DNA of 64,000 nucleotides, from assembly GCA_963678705.1 (NCBI GenBank), contig OY783219.1, forward strand, positions 3,596,001 through 3,660,000, in the 5' to 3' direction. The position numbers and the translations under genes were made by a program. Of this stretch, positions 23,501 to 34,044 are shown in pieces. Numbering within the stretch: the stretch's first letter is position 1; the number at the start of each line of letters is the position of its first letter. This DNA comes from Panorpa germanica. Lineage: Eukaryota; Arthropoda; Insecta; Mecoptera; Panorpidae. Under the pieces are notes generated by a model, which saw only the letters and a program-made list of their open reading frames with translations, did no database searches and was not told the origin of the DNA.

Positions 23501-26063
23501 TCTATGGAATGTTTTATAGAAATTAAATAAAAACACTAATTAAATAAAGTTCAAGGGCCTTTGTGTCGCGCCGATTGTCTGAAGAAATGAATTATGAACC
23601 TCTACAGCTATAATTATATATTAAAATTAATATGTTTTTATATATGTTAATATCACGGCGAACTGATAAACCACAAAAACTGATTTGTTTTTAATTATTT
23701 TCAGGTTGGTTCTCACTGGTAAACGACAAGTGCGACACAGCGGCAACTGCATACACTACAATCATGCATCTAGTTAGAGAAAGAGTGTACAAATTCGTAT
23801 CAGCTGATGCAATAGTTGCCTATTCAGAAGCTTTAGGAGGTACTGTTTTGTTGATACAATATCCCTTGCCCCTGATTTTACGCAACTAAAGTAACGTTGA
23901 TGTTTATATCGTATTGTGATTGTTATTTTCAGACACTGGAAAGCCCCATTATGTGCGTGGCAGCGCCCGAGCAGGTCAAGTATTCCGATTACTTGCTGTT
24001 TTCCAAGATGGCGTCACTAACGATGTCGTCACTGGCACCAACGGATCCAGAGGACAAGGACAGTATGCGCAGTTATTGGGAGACAACCAACAAGTAATAA
24101 TACCTATTAAACTAACGATTCTTCTTTATAAAAGTCTTTACATATAGGACAATTTTATAGAAATTAAGACATAGGACACAATCCCATTATTATCTTATTA
24201 ATTTTTAGGTGGTATATGTATCTTTAACAACAAAGGGCAAATTTTACGAGATATCACCTGTAGTACCCCCTGGTGGATTTCCATCGAATCTAAACAAACC
24301 TCAAAGAGATAAAGGACTTGACAAGGACTGCGTTCACCGGTTATCAACGATAATCAATCACTCAGAACTTCCGGTCACCGTTAAGTTGCTTTCTGGACCT
24401 CTGCCTGACATAATGTCAGCCGACTTCTCAGGTATTATCTTCATAACTGTTTTTGAAGTAGTATGTAAGAATAAAACTAGTAAAAACTAATTTAATTATG
24501 GTTTCAGATACACTAGTTCTGCAATCAATTCATCCCGAGCCAATTCTCGTGACGTGTTCGTTTGCAGAAGGAACAGACACTCACCCTCCAAAGTACCAGC
24601 TTAGTAAAGTAAAAATAAAACCAGATTTAACATTATCACGTTGTCTTCTTGGTTACGATACCGAAAATCGTTTATTTAAGTCATCACACATAAAAAATGT
24701 TTTAGCATTTTGCAACGCAAATTATGAAATATGGTTTCGTCAAATAGAGGTTGTCGAGAATGAAGAAACAAAAACTGAATTACCTTTAAAACCAAAAATT
24801 GATGGTTTAAAATTATTAAAATCATCAAATTTTGCGAAATTTTTATGGGGTGAAAAAAATGTATCATCACATGAAAAAGAAGATTCGATAATATTTTTAA
24901 GTAAACATGATTTAGAGCATGTGGAATCAGAAACTGTGCAATCAGATGCACAAAAATTACACATTTCTCCGAAAATGAAAGTGTTTGAACCTTCGAAGCG
25001 TTCAAAATGGTTTAAACATTTTAAAATTTTGCAAGGTAATGAACCGAAAGATTACAAGCAGGAAATAACAGATAAATATAGGGAGTTCATTGATCCCTTC
25101 GATCCAACAGACAAGCATAAATCAATCGAGCGGTACCAAGACATGGCGAAATTAATTGAAGAGCGATTTGGAAATAAAGGCATCAGTAATAACGCTCCGA
25201 AAAAATCGGCGTCGTTCTTGTCATCGAAAAAAGATTCTGTTAAAAAACCGTTGAACAAATCGCAAAGTTTGTCTATTCCAAATTTTGATGTGAAACAAGA
25301 TCAAATTGAATCGTTGACAAAAATAAGCGACGATATTCCTTCTCAACCTGATTTAATTCCTGTTGAAGACTTTGATAAAATACAGAGATACGACGATATC
25401 GAGGAGGATGTTTACAAAAACAAATCGTCCTTCATTACTGACAAATTGTGTGCCGAATTTCACGTGAAGACGAAACAATTGAGCAAATCGACATCCAGTT
25501 TAAACCAAATTCTGCATTTTAGTGTCCCGCAGAAAATGAACATTAAGGAATTGAAGAAAGATGTAGCGTTAAACGATAACGAAACTTTGACAAAAGTGAC
25601 GGTTCATTCCACTCCGAAACATGTCAAAATTATGGAAGATACCAAACAGAAAATACAAGATATTCAAAATCGTAAATTACCAGTAATAGATGACTTACCT
25701 TATAACACGGTTAAAGATGCTTTAGGTTCTGAAATGAAGATGGCAGTAAAACCGGAAGAACTTGAAAATATTTACGCTGAAATATGTGGTGATATTAATT
25801 TTGAAAACGGTTTATTTTTACATTCAAATCAAGATGATGATAAACCTGCAACAGAAATTAAGAATGAAGATATAAGAGTTATAGATAATTCAAATGTTAA
25901 AAAGTATATATCAGAAACAAGTATAAAAATAAAAGTATATAATGAAGATAATAATTTTGAAGATAAAAGTAATATTACAATAGTCAAAAGTGAAGATGAA
26001 GGCTATGTTAAATTAAAAGAAAATGAAGTAAATGATGATAACATTTATAATACATTAAAATAA
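11524..26063 (+). CDS. CABIT-domain protein, Serrano-like
   Basis: Five coding exons join in frame: 11524-12268, 23705-23839, 23933-24093, 24209-24431 and 24508-26063, giving 939 residues. The N-terminus (1-190) is basic and Ser/Asn-rich. From about residue 195 (motif YSLPRVARINGG), through WFSLVNDKCDT and RAGQVFRLLAVFQDG, to about residue 500 (NYEIWFRQIEVVE) it looks like a CABIT domain, the beta-rich module of THEMIS/GAREM proteins that I also associate with Drosophila Serrano. The tail from 500 on is Lys/Glu/Asp-rich and looks disordered. No signal peptide or membrane segment is seen, so it is probably a cytoplasmic adaptor; Serrano acts with planar-polarity genes in tracheal tube sizing (from memory). 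The start at 11524 (A at -3) is preferred over an out-of-frame ATG at 11502. Intron 1 is 11.4 kb. The CABIT call is firm; orthology to Serrano is an inference. Confidence 0.8.
12530..12720. repeat. Dispersed AT-rich repeat, copy 1
   Basis: It shares the segment ttttaaaataaaacaacac and the following tgtttttgttttgttttttg and acaacaaaactgtct with 17880-17975. The segment is partly self-complementary around acacgtgt. It is probably a small non-autonomous DNA element. Confidence 0.55.
13085..13215 (+). repeat. Repeat B, fragment
   Basis: It contains gaagtcgattggagttaaac and tcggagatatagagttttaa, hallmarks of the repeat-B family found full length in the ABCA introns (47172, 52107, 56021, 63512). 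Only the first 130 bp or so are present. Confidence 0.65.
15655..16050 (+). mobile_element. PIF/Harbinger-type deletion derivative
   Basis: A short element surrounds a transposase N-terminal fragment (see 15764-15997). Its ends are imperfect inverted repeats: gggctgctgtccacggca on the left against a right end that reads inversely as ggctctgtccacgtggcaag. A direct repeat, atgcaagctgcaaa, occurs near 15676 and 16034. The catalytic DDE part is missing, so it is a deletion derivative that could only move in trans. No clean 3 bp target duplication was found. Confidence 0.55.
15764..15997 (+). pseudogene. Harbinger-like transposase N-terminal fragment
   Basis: A 77-residue open frame. Residues from about 17 on read RRRQIRRRMYWLRPYIEK and then FVAARELSEDHLVFQS. 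This fits the pattern at the start of PIF/Harbinger (HARBI1-like) nucleases: YWvhP..., then a short F..L..EL..D...F.. stretch. After about 60 residues it leaves the family pattern, and no DDE triad or HTH follows. It has no promoter context of its own and lies inside intron 1 of the CABIT gene. It is a transposon remnant, not a host gene. The family call rests on recalled motif similarity. Confidence 0.55.
17880..17975. repeat. Dispersed AT-rich repeat, copy 2
   Basis: Second copy of the repeat at 12530-12720, nearly identical over the ttttaaaataaaacaacac block and the following 45 bp. Open frames on both strands here are artefacts of the repeat. Confidence 0.55.
18540..18830. repeat. Purine-rich tract
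   Basis: About 290 bp almost entirely of A and G on the plus strand (runs such as aaaggaaaggaagagagaag). It is the reverse-orientation counterpart of the pyrimidine-rich tracts near 1500, 9200, 11100 and 37700. No coding content. Confidence 0.6.
18834..19045 (+). mobile_element. MITE-C, partial copy
   Basis: It shares gacgtttctatcactatt, catcaactttatcttcattt, gtattccgacaggtggagt and aatatgacaaagtgactcc with the complete element at 62763-63016. The left terminus is missing and the right terminus is decayed (gcttattgg instead of gtttactggg). Confidence 0.7.
20264..20845 (+). mobile_element. MITE-A copy with an internal deletion
   Basis: Left end aatggacttgtgtcc, right end ggacacaagcccatt, about 580 bp. 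It lacks about 50 bp near 20400 relative to the copy at 22474 (the ttaattattaaagggattca block). It lies in intron 1 of the CABIT gene. Confidence 0.85.
22474..23113 (+). mobile_element. MITE-A, near full-length copy
   Basis: About 640 bp, with a right terminus ggacacaagcccatt and a left terminus with one change (aataggcttgtgtcc). This is a good reference copy for the family. It lies in intron 1 of the CABIT gene. Open frames on both strands within it are incidental. Confidence 0.88.
24152..24188 (-). mobile_element. MITE-A solo terminus
   Basis: About 37 bp match only the left end of MITE-A in reverse (ttatagaaattaagacatag, then gacacaatcccatt). The sequence sits in the 115 bp intron between exons 3 and 4 of the CABIT gene, about 20 bp before the acceptor. 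Confidence 0.7.
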
Positions 26064-26266
26064 ATATTTAATATAAATTCTATTTATAAATTACACCAAA
26101 GTAAAAAAAAATTTAGGATAAATTTAATATTTGTACATAAGTGATATTATTTTCATATTATTCTTATAACTACATATCAAAATATATAACATTCTTATTA
26201 TATTGTATTAATTTTATGTAAAATATGTTTATACTAATTACAAATCATGTATATAGTCGTTATATA

Positions 26267-26272
26267 ATAAAA
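26267..26272 (+). terminator. Polyadenylation signal of the CABIT gene
   Basis: AATAAA about 200 bp after the stop codon at 26061-26063, in a very AT-rich 3' region. It is the first canonical hexamer after the stop that is followed by a plausible end region. Confidence 0.5.
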
Positions 26273-26509
26273 CAATTTTAACAAAAAGAACTCGAAGCTA
26301 TTAGTATGCTTTATACAAACATACATACATACATTTAAATCAAACAAAATGGTTTAAAAATAATAATCAAGTTTAAAAGAAATAAAGTCATAATTCTCAA
26401 TGCTATTTATATGTTCTTAAGCAGTTACTGAATCTACAAAGTTAAGTTTCTGGTTGATCTAAATAAATTAATATCTTTCTATTGCTTTAAACAATTATAA
26501 AGTTCTACT

Positions 26510-26725
26510 TTACCGTCCACAATTGACCGTAGCGCCTGGTGAAACCATTTCTTGAATAAGTTACAATAAAGTATTTTACCGAATTCTAATGCAAAAGAGT
26601 TTCATCTAAATTTTGTGAAATTGACTCTTTCTTTTATAAATATATGTAATGTAATTTATTAATAATAAATCCGCAATTGACTGTAGCGCCTGGTGAAACC
26701 CTTTCTTCAATCAGTTACAAAATTA
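26510..26725. repeat. Pair of short direct repeats
   Basis: The block gtagcgcctggtgaaacc occurs at about 26530 and again at about 26682. Each copy is preceded by a caattgac motif and followed by tttctt and agttaca. A related piece, cgtccacaatggacggtc, follows at 26872. No coding content. Confidence 0.6.
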
Positions 26726-29700
26726 TATTTTTCCTGATTCATTTAAAATTACTTTTGTGGCACTTTGACGATCCTTTATGCTGTGTAAATTTCATTAATT
26801 AGAGCTCATTGCAGTTTTATTATGTCTCTAGTTATATGTTACTTCTTTTATTTTGGGTATTTTCGAAATACACCGTCCACAATGGACGGTCATTTAAAAT
26901 AAAATTGATACGACATTTAGATTTCTATTCTCTAATAAATACTTCTTTCCAAATCGTCACTTTTTGTATTTAATTCTGGGCTAGAATCAAAAAAAGAAAT
27001 TGTAAATAATCAAACTGTTAAATTTTAAAAACATATGAAACATGCACACTCGCGACAAGTCTTTCTAAAGACAACACTATCACAGAGAGAGGTATTCTCA
27101 CAATCTTTAAAAAAAAAACACAAAATTATTAAGACAGTCATTTCGCAATGGAAAAAAATCGATACACTCTAAGAAAATATCTATTTACCTTTAATTTCCA
27201 AGAAATATTGTTTATTTCTACCTTTCTACGCTTTCTACTCTTCTTGAGTACAATACGATGCCCAATATTTGTCTTAGATACATTTTAAAATTCTATCTGC
27301 ATAACAATTTGAAATGGAGTGTTTGCAACAAGTTCAGCTTTTGGTAAATACTTTTCTTAAAATATTAGAAATTTATAAATTATTTCAAAGTAAATATATT
27401 GCAGAAAAAGGTAATTACATTTTTAAAAGATAACACTAACATATCAATCACGCATTTACGTAAATTCCATTTTAAATATAAATTATATAATTAATTACCT
27501 GTTGATTTTTAAGCGTACTTAGAATTAGGCTCCCACTATTATTATATTGTAATATACCTGAATAATAATTGCAGAAATATTTAATTTTAATCAAATATAT
27601 TGTACAAAGATGTATCATATTTTAGAAAAGCGTTGAAATCGTTATAAATAAAATAACAATGGCACAAGCACAAGGGTTTGTTGTATTATACCACCATTAT
27701 GTGCTTTATGATCAGAGGACAAAACAACAATTGGTAGATCCGGAATGTGCGCAGAATGGTCCAGAACGTGAAGCAAAAGAAATACACTGTTGTCAAGTTG
27801 ATAAATAATATGCGCTGCATGATAATATTGGTAACATTTTAAATAACTTGCCGAATATAATGAACTTTTAGTTTAGTTTCATACATAATACATGTATCTT
27901 CTGAATCAGAATCTGAAGCGCATTTGATCGTGTAAAACCAGCATAAGATAGACTTGGCTACTGTTGGCTACAGTCTGTTAACATATGTGTTATAAAATTT
28001 ATCACAATTAAAACATCAGCACATTCCCGCTGGTTTTATGTTTTGCACGAACTGCCCAGGAGACCGCGTGAGTGCGCTGGAGCCGCATCCTCCCTCTTGA
28101 GCATCTTGTTCTCCCTGTGGCCTGTTGCAATCGGCATCTGGCTTTTGGTAACAATGGCTGATTTTCGTTCTTGCCAGTTCTTGTGAAACATATAAGTTTA
28201 ATTAACAATTATGTATAAATAATGTACTTGCTTATTTGTAAATAAAATCGAAATTTACTATCCTAATTAAGAAGATGAAATATTACACCAAAGGTATGTA
28301 TTAATCAATAGATTATGTCCCTGAGCATCCTCGCACCATGTTGGAGTTTCATAAATTAAAATCTTAGTTTAGTTATTAGTATTTCTGTTTGTTGTTATAT
28401 GTATCTGAAGTTAATATTATTTTGGTAATGAATGTGGTACTTAATTTACAAAAGTTAATCCCATCTTAAATTGATAATTAAGTATTTTAATTAATATGTG
28501 CAGCATTCATTGTCTAATGGAATGTAGTAGCGTTTTTCAAACATATGTTTGCTATGTTTTTAATTTGTAATGTTTGGATCCGGGGTTGTGAGATATTCTC
28601 TTCATATTAAGTTCAGGGTGTACCAAAAATAAGATCAATTGTCCAGGTGTTGCTCAACCCTTATAAAGGCAGAGCAGCTGGTAGGATGACGCTGCAATGG
28701 CGGAAGCTCAGTTTAATAGAGTTGCTATTTTATTAGTGTTTTAATAAATTTAATTTAATATTTTAAACTAAAAAAGGTTCGTAAAATTACGCTAATGAAT
28801 CATTAAAGTATATTATATTTCTGTAATAGTATCATTTCAGAAGTTTCCAACGTTTTATTTAATAGTAATTTCTTTAATTGAATAACACATTGTTATTAAC
28901 ATACGTTAATTTACAGCTTATGTTTCGCTTTAAGATTATTATTAATTCAATTATTTGTAATTTCCAGATTCATTTTTAAAATGGCCGATCTGTTCAAAAT
29001 TGAAGGCGTACCGGTTACAATGGGGTTGCAAAAAAAGTGGACCCTGAAATATCAGGTATTTAAAAAGTTATTTTCATTAAATAAATATTTAAGTTAGAAA
29101 AGATTTACATATTTTTAATATTGTAGGAAATTCGCTGATCGCAAGAATGAAACCGAAAGTTTGCGCAAGGAAATGAATTAATGCAGAATAAACGCAGAAT
29201 ATTTCGAAGACAGATTTTTGGATAGAACTTTTTGAAGCAGAACCTCCCCAAATTTTCTGAATGAAAAGACAAACACGCTGATACACGTTCAAGTAAAATA
29301 ATTTAGTTATAACATAATTGTAATGGTCTTGTTACACAGTCAACATGCTATTTCATTTTGAAAACATATCTATAATTTTTCGGTTTTAATGTTTTTGTAT
29401 TATTAAAATCTAACAACTTTGTCTTTAGATACTAACATCAAACAAACATAAGAACGAAATCAAAATTATTCGTTTAGTTTTGCTCTGATAACTTTTTATC
29501 AACTTGAAATTTTGAATTTTTCAAAGAAATATATGTTTTTTAAATACCTGTTGCACACTATATGCAGTGGTGGCTTGTGTTAGCTTCTGGAGTGTTATTT
29601 ATACACTTTATTCTTTGAAATTCACTTTAATATTTGCATCAATTGATGATTTTAATCACTGGCATCATGGGGTTGTTAAATCTCTAGTAGCATACGCGGA

Positions 29701-30780
29701 GGACTAATTTCTATACCCTACGGTGTTGATCATATTGGTGTTTTGTATTATTAATTGATATTAAAACATCTTCTATATAATAATGTATTACACATTATGC
29801 AAATTCTTCATTTTATCTTTATTAATTACTGTTTTTTAGGAGTATAAACAAACATAAAATATGTTCTCAGTAATCTCAACAGATTCTCTTATTTCAATTA
29901 TTGACTGGAATTTTTGGTAACTTGTTATTTATTCATAATAAGTGAATATTTGTGAATAAGAAAGTTCCAAGATTCCATGCTCTGTAATGCGTACTTAAAA
30001 AGTCGGTTTGTTTGATCCGTCTTTTTACGGTCTTATTTCTCAAGTATTAAAGTCCTTTTACGACTTTGTACTTTTTTATATATCTTCGTACTTGTTTCTC
30101 GTCTTACTCAACCTGAGATTCTGCAGGTTCAGTAAGATTCTGTCGACATGCAATTCCTCAAAATAGTCAACTTTTTATATGTTGTAAACGCTTTTTCTAT
30201 GTTTAATGTATTATACATGAAATTAATTGTCCGAAAATAAAGTACTATCTTTATATATTTTTTACTAATTATTATAAAACTGCTTGAGGTTGTAAATGTT
30301 TCACTGCAGTTGACAGATTTAAATAACAATTTCCCAAATTATCGCACTTTGCTTTTAAGTGTTGTAGTCTCTCTATTATCCACATTTCATGTTTCGTCTT
30401 TTTTAGAATTCGTAAAAGAATCTGTAACTTTATTTTCAATAATATGCTTATATTTTTTGATGAGTTGCTATTTAGTAAACTCTACTCGTAACAATTTTTA
30501 TATAAAATAAAAATGAGTTTGACGGTAGCAATACTAAAATTATGACCGCTCTTAAAATTTATATTTTCTGTCCAACAAGTTGATTATGTTAGCATATTCA
30601 CTATATGAATGTTTTTTTAATATCTCTCTTTATATAAAACTGCTACTTGCAATTCCTATTGTTTTAGTATTCTTGTGCCTATTGGCTTTGAGCATCTGCG
30701 CTATCTTTCTCAATTAGGACAAGCGACTGAAATCGCCATGAACCTTTAGATTTAATTTGTTGAAGATTGAAAATGTTTGA
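26726..30780. other. Intergenic, no confident gene
   Basis: AT-rich. Three things stand out but are not called as genes: a 49-codon open frame at 27659-27808, a GC-rich island at 28020-28160, and a short frame starting at 28981 after a good splice acceptor (ttccag at about 28962-28967), with a TATAAA at about 28668 upstream. None matches a family I recognise. Confidence 0.5.
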
Positions 30781-30789
30781 CTGCAAGTT

Positions 30790-31019
30790 TTAAATAATCC
30801 GTTATTATGTTTGTTGAAGTTTTTTTTCTAAAAAATCTTCTGTCAATATATTAAGATCACCTTGAACAGTATTCATAACATCAAACTTATGATACGTGTT
30901 CCATTATCAATCCATATAAATGGATATCATCTCCGGTTTTAAACTTCTTCGGCAACAATTGTCTTCTGGTATTAAAATGTAATCTAATACTTGGGTGGTC
31001 CACTTATTTAAAGTAATTA
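30790..31019 (-). pseudogene. Left flank of the broken coding unit
   Basis: This segment is homologous to 33073-33330 (shared blocks: ccgttatta, ttttctaaaaaatcttctgt, ttccattatcaatccatata, taaaatgtaatctaatactt). On the minus strand the right copy translates as fragments of an unknown protein, interrupted by stops. It joins directly onto the 283 bp array, so the array arose inside a larger duplicated unit. Confidence 0.6.
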
Positions 31020-32995
31020 TTTTATGAATACATATCATAATGCAGTACATTGTACATTTTTAGGAAAATTTGTAAAAACATCACTTGCTTGATTAAAATT
31101 TGCTTGTACAATTTTATAAGGTCGTGGCAATTTAAATTCACAGACAATATCGTCCGCGAAAGCAAGGTCCTTCTTTCATGGGATCCATGCAGGTCTGACC
31201 TGTTGGAAGCCATCTGCCCCTAATATGAGGTAGACCGCCATTCTCTTTGGGTCATTTATTATGCACTCTTCTTGAGACACCTGAACGTATGGTGTCCAAT
31301 TATTTTATGAATACATATCATAATGCAGTACATTGTACATTTTTAGGAAAATTTGTAAAAACATCACTTGCTTGATTAAAATTTGCTTGTACAATTTTAT
31401 AAGGTCGTGGCAATTTAAATTCACAGACAATATCGTCCGCGAAAGCAAGGTCCTTCTTTCTTTGGATCCATGCAGGTCTGACCTGTTGGAAGCCATCTGC
31501 CCCTAATATGAGGTAGACCGCCATTCTCTTTGGGTCATTTATTATGCACTCTTCTTGAGACACCTGAACGTATGGTGTCCAATTATTTTATGAATACATA
31601 TCATAATGGAGTACATTGTACATTTTTAGGAAAATTTGTAAAAACATCACTTGCTTGATTAAGATTTGCTTGTACAATTTTATAAGGTCGTGGCAATTTA
31701 AATTCACAGACAATATCGTCCGCGAAAGCAAGGTCCTTCTTTCTTTGGATTCATGCAGGTCTGACCTGTTGGAAGCCATCTGCCCCTAATATGAGGTAGA
31801 CCGCCATTCTCTTTGGGTCATTTATTATGCACTCTTCTTGAGACACCTGAACGTATGGTGTCCAATTATTTTATGAATACATATCATAATGCAGTACATT
31901 GTACATTTTTAGGAAAATTTGTAAAAACATCACTTGCTTGATTAAAATTTGCTTGTACAATTTTATAAGGTCGTGGCAATTTAAATTCACAGACAATATC
32001 GTCCGCGAAAGCAAGGTCCTTCTTTCTTTGGATCCATGCAGGTCTGACCTGTTGGAAGCCATCTGCCCCTAATATGAGGTAGACCGCCATTCTCTTTGGG
32101 TCATTTATTATGCACTCTTCTTGAGACACCTGAACGTATGGTGTCCAATTATTTTATGAATACATATCATAATGCAGTACATTGTACATTTTTAGGAAAA
32201 TTTGTAAAAACATCACTTGCTTGATTAAAATTTGCTTGTACAATTTTATAAGGTCGTGGCAATTTAAATTCACAGACAATATCGTCCGCGAAAGCAAGGT
32301 CCTTCTTTCTTTGGATCCATGCAGGTCTGACCTGTTGGAAGCCATCTGCCCCTAATATGAGGTAGACCGCCATTCTCTTTGGGTCATTTATTATGCACTC
32401 TTCTTGAGACACCTGAACGTATGGTGTCCAATTATTTTATGAATGCATATCATAATGCAGTACATTGTACATTTTTAGGAAAATTTGTAAAAACATCACT
32501 TGCTTGATTAAAATTTGCTTGTACAATTTTATAAGGTCGTGGCAATTTAAATTCACAGACAATATCGTCCGCGAAAGCAAGGTCCTTCTTTCTTTGGATC
32601 CATGCAGGTCTGACCTGTTGGAAGCCATCTGCCCCTAATATGAGGTAGACCGCCATTCTCTTTGGGTCATTTATTATGCACTCTTCTTGAGACACCTGAA
32701 CGTATGGTGTCCAATTATTTTATGAATACATATCATAATGCAGTACATTGAACATTTTTAGGAAAATTTGTAAAAACATCACTTGCTTGATTAAAATTTG
32801 CTTGTACAATTTTATAAGGTTGTCGCAATTTAAAGTCACAAAGACAACATCTTTCGCGAAAGCAAGAGTCCTTCTTTCTTTGGATCCATGCAGGTCTGAC
32901 CTGTTGGAAGTCATCCGCCCCTAATATGAGGTAGACCGCCATTCTCTTTGGGTCATTTATCATGCACTCTTCTTGAAGCATTGTAGCTTGTATCT
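31020..32995 (-). repeat. 283 bp tandem array of a coding fragment, seven units
   Basis: Units begin at 31020, 31303, 31586, 31869, 32152, 32435 and 32718, exactly 283 bp apart. The first six are almost identical (for example ttcatgggatcc instead of ttctttggatcc in unit 1); the seventh diverges in its right half. Each minus-strand unit carries an open frame of about 81 residues starting MSQEECIINDPKRMAVYL and ending NFPKNVQCTAL. Because 283 is not a multiple of three, the frame does not continue between units, so this is not one repeat protein. The family of the fragment is not recognised. High identity suggests recent unequal crossing-over or, less likely, an assembly effect. Confidence 0.9.
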
Positions 32996-33460
32996 CTTCT
33001 TGTTTCTACTTTAGTGGGAGTTTTAGACAGATCTCCTGGAAGTACTTTTCGGAGTCGAAAATCCGGAACTGACTCCAGATTGTAAATAAGCCGTTATTAA
33101 ATTTGTTAAAATATTTTTCTAAAAAATCTTCTGTCAGTATATTAATATTATCTTGAGCAGTATTCATAAGATCATACTTAGCATACATGTTCCATTATCA
33201 ATCCATATAAATGGATTTATCTCTTCGATTAGTAAGAATGAGTGACAACTCGGTTTCATACTTATTCGATAACAATTGTCTCCTGGCATTAAAATGTAAT
33301 CTAATACTTGGATGGTCCAGTTATTTATTCATGAATACATATCCTAAATGCAGCAATTGCTGTACATTTTTAGGAAAATATGGAAAAACATCACTTGCTT
33401 GATTAAAATTAGCTTGTACAATTTTATAAGGTCGTGGCAATTTAAATTCAGTTAAGGAAG
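32996..33460 (-). pseudogene. Broken, unrecognised protein-coding unit
   Basis: On the minus strand this reads as a chain of coding-like segments with stops. A partial array unit (about 33455-33335, FPYFPKNVQ) is followed by RLHFNARRQLLSNKYETEL, two adjacent stops, NINILTEDFLEKYFNKFN, SQFRIFDSEKYFQEICLK, one TAG, then the divergent seventh unit (QEECMINDPKRMAVYLIL). The order suggests the array unit and these segments come from one ancestral protein, partly duplicated. I do not recognise the family. At least three in-frame stops make an intact product from here unlikely. Confidence 0.5.
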
Positions 33461-34044
33461 GGAAATTTCACAGTCTCAGCTCATGTGGGCATCAAAAGAT
33501 AAAAATCCAGTATCACTGAAACTTTCTTTAGTAGATACTTCCTCCAATTTGTTGAATTATCAGCATTAATATTAAAACAATCGAATCTAGGCGTAAAAGT
33601 ATACACCAAGTTGATAAATAAACGCTTCTTTTATAGAATAATGTTATCAAGACATTAATTTCTTGTTTAACAACTATATACGTAAATTGTAAGTTGTGTA
33701 AACCTTTGTTTTTACATAAAAAGAATACAATATTATATTTATGTTAACATTTCTTTATATTTGTAATATAAAAATAAAATCTGTAATAAAAATTTATTTT
33801 GTTGTTTTATTTAAAATGTCATCATTTTCTTCATGATTGTTTTTTATTTATATATAGTGTCCAGCAGTAGCAGCCTCAAGATTGTTGTACCGAAGATTCA
33901 CAAAGCTCCACTTCAATTTTAATTTAAAAGACACTAATGACTTGAATCTGCAAAAACTTATTATTTACGGCAAACGCGCATGTCCTATAACAAGAAATCA
34001 GTTCGAATGTGGTTAGAGGAGTTATTTCTCTGAACGAAGATGTA

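Larger units (their letters stand above)
12269..23704 (+). other. Large repeat-filled intron 1 of the CABIT gene
   Basis: The donor is AAG|GTAGGA and the acceptor is tttcag|GTTGG. Phase 1 is kept across the junction, producing the continuous peptide GYQGWFSLV. The intron carries MITE-A copies, a MITE-C copy, a Harbinger remnant, a repeat-B fragment and AT-rich filler. No further coding exon is recognised inside it. Confidence 0.8.

Noticed and set aside
27659..27808. 49-codon open frame beginning MAQAQGFVVLYHHYVLYD
   Set aside because: Composition looks protein-like, but there is no recognisable domain, splice context or promoter; it may be a transposon scrap.
28981..29180. Possible small gene: ATG at 28981 after a good acceptor, then a second exon-like stretch at 29128
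   Set aside because: Joining CAG|GTATTT to the next acceptor hits a stop after three codons, and reading through gives only 38 codons. No family match, so not called as a gene.
31022..32981. CRISPR-like array
   Set aside because: Repeats are 283 bp, directly adjacent with no unique spacers, in a eukaryotic context; this is a tandem satellite.
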